From: Cervus elaphus
Taxonomy: Eukaryota; Chordata; Mammalia; Artiodactyla; Cervidae
Length of the DNA: 64,000 bases
NCBI RefSeq assembly: GCF_910594005.1
Contig: NC_057826.1
Coordinates: forward strand, 20,927,501 to 20,991,500
Direction: 5' to 3'
Part shown: in pieces, positions 44,395 through 54,894 of the stretch
How positions within the stretch are numbered: position 1 is the stretch's first letter
Layout of the letters: every line of letters begins with the position of its first letter
Notes under the pieces: generated by a model
What the model saw: the letters and a program-made list of their open reading frames with translations, nothing else
The model's database searches: none
Told to the model about the DNA's origin: nothing
Translations under genes and position numbers: made by a program

Positions 44395-44895
44395 TCTCCT
44401 GCCACTTTCATAGCATTAATCACCAGTATATTTTTTAAATGGTTACATTCATTTAAATGCACCATAACCAATCACCTATTAACAGACATTAAGGTTGCTT
44501 GCAATGGGCTTTCCTGGTAGCTCAGTGATAAATAATCTGCCTGCCAATGGAGGAGACATGGGTTTGATCCCTGAGTCAGGAGGTTTCTCTGGACAAGGAA
44601 ATAGCAAACCATTCCCAGTATTCTTGCCTGGAAATCCCATGGACAGAGGAGCTTGGAGGGTTACAGTCCATGGGGTCACAAAAGAATCGGACACAACTTC
44701 GCGACTAAACAACTGCAACAAGATTCTTCCCAACATTTCACTGCTACCAACAGCGCTGCAGTGAAAATCCTTGTATGTATAACCTCACACTCAAATATTT
44801 CTGTAGGATCATTTTCTGTAAGTAGAATTTGGGAGTTAAGGGCAATAGGGCAATAGCTGATTGAAGACTTTTTATAACACTTCAGAACTTGTTTT
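44395..44895 (-). repeat. Old L1 3' relic, antisense, with Bov-A2 inside
   Basis: TTAACAGACATTAAGGTTGC before the SINE and CTGCAGTGAAAATCCTTGTA, AATATTTCTGTAGGATCATT after it match an antisense L1M-type segment. Confidence 0.55.
44504..44716 (+). repeat. Bov-A2 SINE
   Basis: GGGCTTTCCTGGTAGCTCAG head, GGGTTTGATCCCTGAGTCAG, ATTCTTGCCTGGAAATCCCA, GACACAACTTCGCGACTAAA end. GTTGCTTGCAA before it and AACTGCAACAAGATT after it show no clean duplication. Confidence 0.9.
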
Positions 44896-44912
44896 GCTAG
44901 AGCTGAAGCTAC

Positions 44913-45182
44913 TGCTAATGCTAAGTCACTTCAGTCGTGTCCAACTCTGTGCAACCCCATAGACAGCAGCCCACCAGGCTCCCCCTTCCCTGGGATTCTC
45001 CAGGCAAGAACACTGGAGTGGGTTGCCATTTCCTTCTCCAGTGCATGAAAGTGAAAAATAAAAGTGAAGTCATTCAGTCGTGTCTGACTCTTAGCGACCC
45101 CATGGACTGCAGCCTACCAGGCTCCTCCGTTATGGGATTTTCCAGGCAAGAGTACTGGGGTGGGGTGCCATTGCCTTCTCCG
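44913..45182 (-). repeat. Bov-A dimeric SINE with perfect 14-bp target-site duplication
   Basis: Antisense dimer starting TGCTAATGCTAAGTCACTTC, with the second monomer after AAAGTGAAGTCATTCAGTCG. AGAGCTGAAGCTAC is present unchanged at 44899-44912 and 45183-45196. Confidence 0.93.
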
Positions 45183-45199
45183 AGAGCTGAAGCTACAGT

Positions 45200-45475
45200 G
45201 CCCTTTAATTAAATTCCCTCAACTACTACTATCCTTATTAAATCATTTGGATGTTGTGTTGCTTGGTATATCCAGCCCATGAAAAAACTAGTCCAGTCCA
45301 ATTTGGGAAGAAACATGTAATTACAAGGACTTTTCCAGTCAAAGCTTCCAGGTCTTAAAAGCAGGGTGAGTAGAAGCTAGGATGGGGCAGAAGAAGGAAT
45401 ACAACAAAACAACTCAGCATCATGGCCGGGGCACAGAACCAGGCTGGGTGTCCATACCCAGACTCTCAGACCTGC
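45200..45475. other. Unique intergenic DNA
   Basis: Nothing recognised. Confidence 0.4.
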
Positions 45476-45479
45476 GTAT

Positions 45480-45690
45480 GAATATCAATTTCACCAATCA
45501 ATAGCCGTACAAATTGAGCAGATTGCTTAACATCTCTTAACCTTACTTTCCTAATCTGTAAAATAAGGACAGTAATAGTACCTACTTCGTGAGGCTATTG
45601 GGAGGACTGAATAAGAAATGTAACTGAAACCACCATGTCTGTCACATAGCACGTGCTTAATAGCTGTCAGTTATTGTCAATGTAACACAA
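45480..45690 (+). repeat. MIR
   Basis: TTAACCTTACTTTCCTAATC, TGTAAAATAAGGACAGTAAT, AGTACCTACTTCGTGAGGCT, and GTCACATAGCACGTGCTTAA: nearly the complete MIR 3' half. Confidence 0.8.
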
Positions 45691-45964
45691 AATACCTGCC
45701 TGCCTTCCAAATTTTATGGCATTAGAGTAGGTGCAGAGGAGATAAGGAGAAAAGGATGAAGACTGTCAGCTTCCTAGAAGAGATTTTTCCATTCTTTGCA
45801 AAGGAACAAACAAACTGGATAAGGGAAGAGTCAGGAGGGAAGTGAGGTGACAGCAAGAAGATGTATTTTCAAAAGGAAAAAATTCACAGTAGGAGGTAGA
45901 ACTTTGGTTTTCTGAAAAGGGAAAAGGACAAAGAGTTGACAGAAATTAAATGGCTTAGTATCCA

Positions 45965-46672
45965 GTTTCAGTTCAGTTCAGTCGCTCAGTCGTGTCCGAC
46001 TCTTTGAGACCCCATGAACCGCAGCACGCCAGGCCTCCCTGTCCATCACCAACTCCCGAAGTCCACCCAAACCCATGTCCATTGAGTCAGTGATGCCATC
46101 CAATCATCTCATCCTCTGTCGTCCCCTTCTCCTCCTGCTCTCAATCTTTCCCAGCATCAGGGTCTTTTACAATGAGTCAGCTCTTCGCATCAGGTGGCCA
46201 TAGTATTGGAGTTTCAACTTCAACATCAGTCCTTCCAAAGAACACCCAGGACTGATTTCCTTTAGGATGGACTGGTTGGATCTCCTTGCAGTTCAAGGGA
46301 CTCTCAAGAGTCTTCTCCAGTACCTCAGTTCAAAAGCATCAGTTCTTCGGCGCTCCGCTTTCTTTATAGTCCAACTCTCACATCCATACATGACCACTGG
46401 AAAAATCATAGCTTTGACTAGATGGACCATTGTTGACAAAGTACTGTCTCTGCTTTTTAATATGCTCTCTAGGTTGGTCATAACTTTCCTTCCAAGGAAT
46501 AAGTGTATTTTAATTTCATGGCTGCAGTCACCATCTGCAGTGATTTTGGAGCCCAAAAAAATAAAGTCAGCCACTGTTCCCACTGTTTCCCCATCTATTT
46601 GCCATGAAGTGATGGAACCGGATGCCATGATCTTCATTTTCTGAATGTTGAGCTTTAAGCCAACTTTTTCAG
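45965..46672 (-). mobile_element. BovB 3' end, antisense, about 0.7 kb
   Basis: AGTTCAGTTCAGTCGCTCAG start, then CATCACCAACTCCCGAAGTC, CTTTCCCAGCATCAGGGTCT, CCACTGTTTCCCCATCTATT, ending near GAGCTTTAAGCCAACTTTTT. The minus-strand frame 46293-46637 is the RT C-terminal remnant (includes KIMASGSITSWQIDGE and MIFPVVMYGCESW), with no catalytic region. Same length class as the 19.2-kb copy. Confidence 0.93.
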
Positions 46673-46674
46673 GT

Positions 46675-47095
46675 GTGTTAATGGGAACTCTGCTCTTTCT
46701 GTGGGCATTATCTGATCAAAAGACACATCATGAAGCCCTAAATCCTTTTTCTTTTTTTTAACCTATAGGAAATGTATTGATAAGTTATATTGTTAAAGGG
46801 TTTTTAAATATATATGCATGTATTTTTCCAAGAGTGAAAGATTTCCACTGGGCTTGAAATACTATCTTTATCTATCACTTTAACCAATCTGGTGTTTCTA
46901 TCCAAATAAATGACAATGATACAATTTGAGGTAGTCATTTGACTTTCGTTTATACTTTTCATCTCATATATTCTTGGGTGGCCTTTTACTACCTTAATTC
47001 TTTTTTCTTTAGAATGCTCTTTTGAAGCAATATTTTAAATTCTTTTCATTTTTTAATGTGAAAAACTGTATACATTTTAAAATCAGTGTCAACCA
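46675..47095. other. AT-rich unique DNA
   Basis: Nothing recognised with confidence. Confidence 0.4.
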
Positions 47096-47100
47096 TCCAA

Positions 47101-47318
47101 CGTGTATGCTCAGCCGCTCAGTCATATCCGACTCTTTGTGACCTCCTGGACACTAGCCCACCAGGCTCCTCTGTTCATGGGGTTTTACCAGCAAGAATAC
47201 TGGCATGGGTTGCCATTTTCTCCTCCAGGGGATCCTCCCAACCCAGGGACTGAAACTGTCTCTTACATCTCTTGGGAGCCAGATTCTTCACCACTGCACC
47301 ACCTGAGAAGCCCCAACT
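47101..47318 (-). repeat. Bov-A2 SINE, antisense
   Basis: GCTCAGTCATATCCGACTCT, AGCAAGAATACTGGCATGGG, CCTCCCAACCCAGGGACTGA, CACCTGAGAAGCCCC. Confidence 0.88.
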
Positions 47319-47324
47319 TCTTAT

Positions 47325-49635
47325 TCAGTTTCCAATAGAACTGAAAAAAGAACAAAGAGAAGGTAAAGCATTCAGAGACAGCTATTTAAAAGAGACTCTT
47401 TCTAAAGTCTAAGAAACTTCTGTGCCATAGTCTTTCATACAACTCCACACTCAGACCAAAGAAGGGCAGAAAGGTGATGACAAAGACAGTGCACCTCAGT
47501 CACTCTATGGACTGACATCTGGTGAGCGCCCACGACACACTGGGCACTGGGCCAGGCGCAGTGAAGATCCCCATGGCTGGCACTACTGGATTCTAATCGT
47601 AAAGTGATACAAATCAAAAAACAGGCAATACTAAGTTGAAACAAGATAACAGTCTTAAACCAGAACAAAACAAGTAGCATCCTGACTCATAAAATCAGAT
47701 TCCTATATGTTCCTAAAAGCTGATCTCGTCTCATATTCTTGCTGGTTTCCAGGAGCGTCCCTCACTGAAAACCCTTCTGGGAAGCAAATGATGTTCTTGA
47801 AACTCCTGCTGAGGCCAAGAGGATCACTACACGTGCCTCCCCTCAAAAGAGCTCCCAGAAGACGAACTCTTAATAAGACAAAGGCAACGGTGGCAGGCAA
47901 AGCCGCCTGAGGCCAGACCAGGAGTACTAGTAAAAGCAAAGCGTTCCCCAGAATATCAAGGGCATCTGAAGTCCGAAAACCTTCACTGCACTAAAACTCC
48001 TTGGAAATATTTCTTCATGATTGAAACCTGGGAATGCTCTCTGCTAGCTCTGCCATCACACCGTTCATCTGATGCACCGTGGAGTCCGTAGTGCCCAGTA
48101 ATGGACCACAAGGAGGGACTTGGCTCTGAAGCACAGTAGCTCCTCAAATTGCCCGGCTAAGCCTACATCCACCAAGGCCGCCGCCACCTTAGCCATCCCT
48201 ACTGCCATGCGGTCACCACCAGACAGCATGAAACCCTTTTAACAGATACTGATTGATTACTCCTCACCTCCTTGGGCATAAGGCAGATGTGTAAAAACCT
48301 GTGGTCGCACAGTGTGGCTGAGGGTGTGGTGTCCCTAGCGTTGTGCAGTGCACAGCCTGAACAACTGCTCATGGCAGCCCTGCCTGGACTCCACCCTTGA
48401 TTACTCTTTGCTTTGCATTGTGGATCATTGTATGGACCGTAAGTCTCCTGAGGGCAGGAACATGGATTATATAGTTTTTAATGCTCCCACAGTGCCTAGC
48501 ACTCAGTTGATGATCAGTAATTCTCCCCCAGCAATTCTGTTAGGGGTCTCTGCTGATCAGCTTTAGAGACCAAAAGCAGCCTTTTTTGGGCCTACCCCAA
48601 CTCTCCAGGCACATTCAGTCCATGCCCCACCCACCCCCATGAGCATCTAAACATTCCCACTTGTCCTGTCCCTTTCCTTGAGGCCAGATCAACTCAAGCA
48701 CCAGGAAATCATTAGTGTCAGAGACTCTCAGAGGGAAAAGGACTTCAGTTTCACTGAGGTCACAGTGTATAGCTCTGTGACCTGCAAAACTCCAGAGAGC
48801 AGCCTTCTTGAGCACACAATGTGCAGATCCTGTACCTCAACCTTTATCTATGCAGGATTCAGGAGGCCCTGGGGCCATTAGTGGAGAGCTGGAATTTTTG
48901 GGTGGTTCTTCATATCAAGACAAAATCTGTCTCCACCATCCTTGCAGAGTGGTTCACATTCTGGTCCTATCCTCTGGAGCCTCACACAGAAAGCCTTATC
49001 TCATGTTTCAGCAAAGATGAAGACATGCGATCCCATTCAGGCCCCTTGGATTCCAGCCCAAGCTAGAGGCAATTCTTGTGATGCTGCTCCTTGTCCCTCA
49101 CTGAAGATGCTTGACTTTCCAAGGCTGATGGGAGGAGAGACCTAGGACACACCCACCTCCCCCGAACAGCAGGTGTGCCTGCCTCTGTCCACTGCCACCT
49201 TCATCCAGAACCAGGTGCACAGCAAAAGTAGAGCAGTCAGGAATCAGAAAGAAAAACCTGCATTCCTGCTTCCTTCTAGGCAAATCCCCCAAGCAGCAGG
49301 GCTCCTCGGGCTGTTGACTACATCTCCCGAGCCAGGGTTCCCTCAGAGCTGCCCTTTGGGCAAAGTGCCCCCAGGCTTCCTGCGAGCCCCTGGGTCATCC
49401 CATCAGGCTCCTCCCTGGAGGAAAGCCTGCTTGGGGGCATGTTCCTCCCCCAGAACCCGTGTGGCCAGGTTTGGGGATAAGACAAGGGTTTCCCAGCCCA
49501 AGTGGGAAGGACACAGGCACTTCTCCTCTTTCAGAAGGGTCGTGGACACATCTAGAAGCCAGCAATTCGCCTGTCCTGACTCTGTCCCATAACCCCCTTT
49601 CTAAGAAGGAAGGGTAACTCAACTCTTGTTACGTC
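47325..49635. other. Upstream flank of SLC10A1, mostly unique
   Basis: 48420-48540 (GTCTCCTGAGGGCAGGAAC, AGTGCCTAGCACTCAGTTG) is an L2/MIR-type 3' relic. A short plus-strand frame at 47707-47910 ends in a basic stretch (KRAPRRRTLNKTKATVAGKAA) with no recognised parent gene. No exon supported. Confidence 0.4.
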
Positions 49636-49639
49636 CTTG

Positions 49640-50120
49640 GGTCTGGACAAGGGGAGGCACCTTCCCCTGAATGAGACACTGTGGCCTCTGGAACTGAGCA
49701 GAGAATGAGAGGGGCTGGACCCAGATCGGTCCTCAGGACAGAGTGCCTGTGGGCGTGCTCGGAAGTGGCGGGGTGGGGGATGCAGAGAAGAGATATAAGC
49801 CCTCTTGTCCCAGAAGCAGCCGGGAGGTAAGAAGAGCTGTGAGTGGCACCCAGGAAGGCAGAAGCTGAGGAATTCAGGAGGGGCAAGAATAGCCCTACAA
49901 AAAAGGCTCTGGGCACACTTTTGCAGCCAAATCCAGAGAAAGAACAGCCAGTTGCATAATCCTTCTATTTGCTCAGATCTACATTTTGCCCTGAAACTCC
50001 CTGCCCTGGGAAACGATTGAGGAAGGCACCCAGCAAGGACTGGGCAGGGCAGGGAGTCAGCAGACCAGCCAGGGGTGCGCGGGAACTTCAGTCTTTCTTC
50101 CACCGCTGCTGTCCAGGAGG
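49640..50120 (+). promoter_or_regulatory. SLC10A1: Proximal upstream region and 5' UTR of SLC10A1
   Basis: Lies directly before the start codon of a liver-restricted gene. Visible motifs are a TATAA at 49794-49798, a C/EBP-like TTGCATAAT at 49952-49960 and an A/T-rich CTACAAAAAAGG near 49894-49905. Liver promoters commonly use C/EBP and HNF sites, but which of these is used, and where transcription starts, cannot be decided from sequence. The start context AGGATGG has A at -3 and G at +4, a strong Kozak match. A donor-like GAG/GTAAGA lies at 49825-49831 and an acceptor-like CTGTCCAG ends at 50117, so a spliced 5' UTR is possible. Confidence 0.4.
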
Positions 50121-50476
50121 ATGGAGGCCTTCAACGAGTCTTCCCCGTTCAACTTCTCCCTCCCGCACAACTTCGGCAAGCGGCCCACCGACCGGGCACT
50201 GAGCGTCATTCTGGTGATCATGCTGTTAACCATCATGCTCTCGCTGGGTTGCACCATGGAGTTCAGCAAGATCAAGGCGCACTTCTGGAGGCCCAAGGGG
50301 CTGGCCGTCGCCCTGGTGGCGCAGTTTGGCATCATGCCCCTCACTGCCTTTGGACTGGGCAAGTTCTTCCAGCTGACCAACGTTGAGGCCCTGGCCATCC
50401 TGATCTGTGGCTGCTCGCCAGGGGGGAACCTCTCCAACATCTTCACCTTGGCCATAAAGGGGGACATGAACCTGAG
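50121..50476 (+). CDS. SLC10A1: SLC10A1 (NTCP) coding exon 1, residues 1-118 plus two bases of codon 119
   Basis: Sodium/taurocholate cotransporting polypeptide, which imports conjugated bile acids with two Na+ ions across the basolateral membrane of hepatocytes. Seen: start MEAFNESSPFNFSLPHNFGK, with two N-glycosylation sequons (N5-E-S and N11-F-S) at the sites glycosylated in the human protein; membrane segments at roughly 22-46, 57-80 and 86-109; and the SLC10 core motif CGCSPGGNLSNIF at 96-108. Gln68, Ser105 and Asn106, residues known from the family to contribute to Na+ coordination, are present. The exon ends CTGAG/GTAAGA, leaving AG of a Ser codon (phase 2) that is completed by the first T of exon 2. 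No frameshift or stop. Start chosen because it aligns residue for residue with human NTCP and has a strong Kozak context. Confidence 0.97.
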
Positions 50477-50479
50477 GTA

Positions 50480-51835
50480 AGACTGGGGGTGAGGAGGGAG
50501 CGACCTGGGGAGATTGCAGTCAAGGCGAAGAGCCAGGAGGGGAGTGAATGGGGGCTGGGAAGCTGCTAGGGCAGGGGGTGGCAGCCATTTATTGTCAAAA
50601 GCTAACACTGGGCTGGGGGCAGGAGCTGGGGTACATCTTGGGCTTAGGCTCCAAGCCAAAGGGGCTCAGCTGGTCCAGGGACATCCTGGAGAGACCCCAC
50701 CCCTACTCCCAGGGTTGTCTCAAATGGAGCCCAAGGACTGTCTTGAAGGAATACTCTATTGATTTAAAGCAAAGGGACCTCTGGTGAACTTTCACCCATC
50801 TGCCAGGGTGGGCAGAATTCTGCTTCAAGACCAGAGATACAAAAGGGAGTGTAGATTAGTTCCAAAGATCTGCAAGGATATCAAGGCAGCTCAGAACCAA
50901 AGAGCACCTCCAGTTCCTGCGGAGCAGGAAGGAATTGCCAAAGATCCCAAACTGTCTGTGCAAGTGGCTGTCCTCTCTGAACCTCCCTTCTCCACCCATC
51001 AGAGGCAAGAACCCTTCAATGCAAAGACACAGCCAGGTAGATCCTGGAGTCCCCCAGCACCAGGTCAGGGTCCCATGTCAGGATGAGCCTCACCTCAACC
51101 AAAGTGGGAGGAGGCAACAGCAGCATCCCCACACCCAAACCATTACAGCAGAAGTCAGTGAGGGTGGAATCCTGCAAGGGGCGGCTGAATACCAGTCCTT
51201 CCAAAGGGTGGGACTCTGGTCTGGAATGCTTCCCAGGGAAAGGCCATGTCAGACCAGCTCCAGCTACAGCAGCAGCTTCTGCTGGCTGAAGAAAACTCAC
51301 CAGCACAAAAGCTCTGGCTCTTACTTAATTGTCCATCTCAAGCCTGTCTCTTATGGTTCAGTCCTCAGTGAAGAGGCTATTCCATGCCAGGCAGGGCAGT
51401 AAATTCAAGACAGTCCATCTGCTTGTGCCTGTCACTACCCTGCCCCTGACTGAACTGTACTAACGAAACCAGCCAAGTAGGGAATCCTCTTCTTGGTGAT
51501 GCCAAGTGATGCTGGAGCTGATTCTTAAATGAAAAAATGATAGTGATCATGGGGGTTACCTGGACCTGCCGCCTGAGAAGCTCTGGACTCTCCACCCATA
51601 TAATTCAACCCTCACTGAGGTGTTTGATGGAGAGAGAGCCTGGTTTGTACAGTTTCTCACAGGAACATGTCCAGTATTCAACCACCTACTGTGAGGAAGT
51701 TCTTCTCCTTATCTGATCCAGGTTCTTCCTGCTGCAGAACAAGCCCCTGACCTGATCTAGACAAGGTCAAATTCAGCCTGTGTCCCATACAGAGAAACCT
51801 GAACCATACCTTAATTCTGATGTAGAAGGGTTGCA
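50480..51835. other. 5' part of intron 1, unique
   Basis: No repeat recognised and no further exon. Frames are open in several registers without homology. First-intron position makes it a candidate for liver regulatory sites, but no motif cluster stands out. Confidence 0.4.
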
Positions 51836-51866
51836 AGCTTGCCTGGTAGCTCAGCTGGTAAAGAAT
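51791..51866 (+). repeat. 76-bp local duplication, copy A
   Basis: Aligns without gaps to 53717-53792 with 7 mismatches (69 of 76 identical). About the first 45 bp are unique flank (AGAGAAACCTGAACC onward) and the last about 31 bp are the head of the Bov-A SINE. Confidence 0.85.
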
Positions 51867-51990
51867 TCACCTGCAATGCAGGAGACCTGGGTTCAATCTC
51901 TGGGTTGGGAAGATCTGGAGAACATGGCAACCCACTCCAGTATTCTTGCCTGGAGAATCCCCATGGACAGAGGAGCCTGGCAGGGTACTC
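51836..51990 (+). repeat. Bov-A SINE (short)
   Basis: GCCTGGTAGCTCAGCTGGTA head, ATGCAGGAGACCTGGGTTCA, GGCAACCCACTCCAGTATTC, GGACAGAGGAGCCTGGCAGG. Lacks the last part of the consensus. Confidence 0.87.
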
Positions 51991-51994
51991 AGGG

Positions 51995-53710
51995 CCTTAT
52001 GGCTCTGTATCAGCAGAGCTGGGCGGGCGGGTGGGGAGGTGGGAGGCAGTGTAAAGCATAGGAGAGTCTCTAAGTGTGAGTGACCAGATGTCCCAGTCTC
52101 TTGAGCCAGTGGACCAATAAGGTCCCTTTGGCAATGCCTGCTTTTCTGAGGCTCTAAGCCTCCACCAGCGGAGCCTCCAGGGACTCATGCTGTCTTGCTC
52201 AGGGTCCTGGTCTGGATACGTGGGAATTGTCACCTCCACCTAGGCCCCTCAAGAGATAATGCTTTGCAGGACAGCCACCTTCTGCCATAAAGCCCCTTCC
52301 CACAGACCAACCTTCCACGCACATGAAACCAGGCCTCTGACCCCACTCACCCTCCACCATCACAAGCAGCCAAAAACTTCAAATTCCAGATTGAGTTCTT
52401 CACCTGGGACAACTTGTTACAGGTATTATAGTAATGATAATGGTGCTGATAATAAAAGACAGCCTGGCAATGGGCCAAACACTCTACGTGGGATCCTGAT
52501 ACAGCTTCCATGAGGAGGTGCTGTAAGGAGATCCATTCTAGAGATGAGGAAACTGAGCCTTACAGAGGTTAATACATTTATCCAAGGTCTGGGGGCTCCA
52601 AAGCCTGTGCTTTCACTCAAATATCTTCAATGCCTGGGGGGTGACCGCCAGCCTCGGAGGCGTGGGCCTCCCTACACAGGGCATATGCCATCCATCTCTG
52701 CCGTGGGTGTTGTGGGATCAGGGACTCATGGCCGGCATAGCTTCCTGATTTTCAGGAGAAGATGGAATCACCCTTTGAAGGTGAAATCTCCAAATTTTTA
52801 ATTGTTGGCAATGATTTCAAAGTTTTTAAAATGCTATGCAAGCCAAACTGTACATATCAGAGGCCCAGATGCCACCCAGAGGCTACGGGTTTAAGGCTTG
52901 TGTACAATACCATGTTATTCCCATCTGGATTAGAAAGGAATGTTGAGACCGAATCCACTTTACACGTGAGAAAGCTGAAGTCCAGAGACTTGCCAGAGGC
53001 TTCCACTGAGAATCCATGGGCAAGCTGTGTCCAGAGCCAGTCCCAGGGTCTCTCTTGCCTGTCATTCTGCCTCACGGCTGGAGTGAGGCTGAGGGAGACC
53101 CTCGTGGGGGGAAGGAGGAGAAAGTACATTTCAGGAGGCTGGGCGCCCCCCGGGGTGGACCTCTCAAGGCAGCCAGGGACAGCAGCTCTTTCCTGTAGGA
53201 TGCTGAGAGTGATACTCCAAAAAAGACCCATAGGCAAGAGAACGTGCCCTCCCTGGGGGACAGAGGAGAGAGGGCCAGCGGGAACTGGGCCCCTTTGACG
53301 ACCACCTATGCCACCCCTCAAGTTCACCTGCTCCCCCCACCCCTCATCCAGCCTACAGCGAACAGCAGAGCCAATGGCTGTGGAGACAACCCAAGGATTC
53401 TCACAGCTCTCCCTACCATGACAGACTAGGCAGGGGGAGACAGAAGCTTCTCGGGTTCCCCAAAGTCTCCCACTTCACCACAGAGACTGACCGCTTCCCT
53501 CACCGCTCCCTCAGCTTCTGCCGCCAGCACCTGTTAACAGGAGCGCAGAACCTGTCCCTCAAGCAGGGTATATACAGTTGCCCCAAAGGAGGCTGTGTGA
53601 AGTGCTCTGAGAATTTAAGCAGAAAGGTTTAAAAAAAAAGAAAAAAGAAATGTGCTCCATTCCCCCTGGTCCCTGGACCCCTAGACAGGGTCCATAGCAG
53701 ACTCTGGGTC
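51995..53710. other. Intron 1 sequence with two MIR relics
   Basis: 52435-52620 (AGATGAGGAAACTGAGCCTT, CTCCAAAGCCTGTGCTTTCA) and 52910-53040 (TTTACACGTGAGAAAGCTGA) are antisense MIR remnants. An A-rich run lies at 53630-53648. No exon supported despite open frames at 52.7-53.3 kb, which are shared by both strands. Confidence 0.45.
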
Positions 53711-53716
53711 CTGTAG

Positions 53717-53799
53717 AGAGAAACCTGGACCATATCTTAATTCTGATGCAGAAGGGTTGCCAGCTTTCCTGGTAGCTTAGTTGGTAAAGAATCTGCCTG
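53717..53799 (+). repeat. 76-bp local duplication, copy B, with truncated Bov-A head
   Basis: Same unique flank plus SINE head as 51791-51866. Here the SINE stops after AAAGAATCTGCCTG at about 53799 and unrelated sequence follows. Confidence 0.85.
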
Positions 53800-53804
53800 A
53801 AATC

Positions 53805-54740
53805 CAGATTCACAATGTTACTATGCGACAGGTTCCAGTCTCAGAGCTACAACAGGACTGCCCTCCCAGCACTGCCCTTCAGGGTTAACATGATCACGAC
53901 CATCACAGATACCGGAAATTTAGGTCAAGAGTCCAGCCCTTGCACGTGCAGAGGAGGTATCAGGGGGTCTGGGAGCACGGCTCCCACACACACCCCCACC
54001 AAGGCACACCAAGTCCCAGAGCAAATTCCAAAGCTCTCGACATGCCAAGCCAAAGTAAGCATGACTCCTGTTCAAGGTCATCAAAACAAGCACACAAGTT
54101 TCGTGTGTGGCCTTTCTCCTAGGCAGAGATCAATAGCTAGCGCTATAGCCCACCGAATGCCCTTCCCAATCTCATTCCCCTCTCCCTACTCACCAGAGCA
54201 CCTCCCAGGATTTGACTTTCAGCACTCCCATGAGCCCTTTTATATTTATCTTTTATACTATTACTATGTATGTATATATCCATCAGCAAGATACACTCCT
54301 GCATTTGTATGTTTTTAAACTTTATATGAACTGTATCATTCTACCCATATCATTTGACAACTTGCTTTTTTTGGTGCTTATCCTTACGTTTTTGATGATA
54401 TAAAAGAGTGCATATTTTAATTTAACCAACTATATTAATATTTTTCCTTGACATTTTATATTTTGGGGATTATTTAAGAAACCCTTTACTGCCCTCAAGG
54501 TCATACATACATTCACCTATGTTTGAAAAGTTTTAAAGCCTTGCATCTTACATGAAGATCTTCAATTTATTAGTATGTATTCTGTGATCTAATTTTATCT
54601 TTTCCATGTGAATAGAGAAAATTCCTAAGATCAGTGAATTTTTCTCCAGCAACTTGTAACGCCATCTCTTGTTGATCAGATGCTCAAATAAGCATGGGTT
54701 TATGTCTGGATCTCTCTTCTATTTTATGTGGCTATTGCAC
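53805..54740. other. Intron 1 unique/AT-rich DNA
   Basis: No repeat recognised to about 54200. From there the composition becomes AT-rich and may belong to the antisense L1 that follows the U13 copy. Confidence 0.4.
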
Positions 54741-54742
54741 CA

Positions 54743-54893
54743 ATATCACATTTTCTTTTTTTTTTTTTTTTTCACGTCAGACAGGTAATGTGCCGATGTC
54801 GTAACAAGGTTTGTGAGGGAGGCACATGTCACGCAGCAGCGTGAACACCCAATCATCATGCTCATGAACTACAAAAGGATATCACATTTTCTT
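54743..54893 (-). pseudogene. SNORD13P: U13 snoRNA (SNORD13) retrocopy with A-tail and 15-bp target-site duplication
   Basis: Read on the minus strand, 54880 down to 54773 matches U13 box C/D snoRNA almost end to end: ATCCTTTTGTAGTTCATGAG, the C box TGATGAT (plus-strand 54852-54858), the conserved CCTTGTTACGAC segment, GGCACATTACC, and the D box CTGA (plus-strand 54777-54780). The 3' end runs into an A-tail (a T-run at 54758-54772). ATATCACATTTTCTT flanks the whole at 54743-54757 and 54879-54893. The tail plus duplication marks an L1-mediated retrocopy. U13 guides 18S rRNA acetylation in its native locus; this copy lacks the native promoter context and differs from U13 in the central stem, so it is probably silent. 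Confidence 0.93.
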
Positions 54894-54894
54894 A

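Noticed and set aside
49552..50103. 183-residue minus-strand open frame opposite the SLC10A1 promoter
   Set aside because: No domain, no splice support, and it lies on GC-rich promoter sequence where long random frames are common.
50057..50659. 200-residue minus-strand open frame
   Set aside because: It is the antisense shadow of SLC10A1 exon 1, which has strong family homology on the plus strand.
52857..53327. Open frames on both strands in intron 1
   Set aside because: Overlap a MIR and GC-rich DNA; no homology and no splice junctions to SLC10A1.
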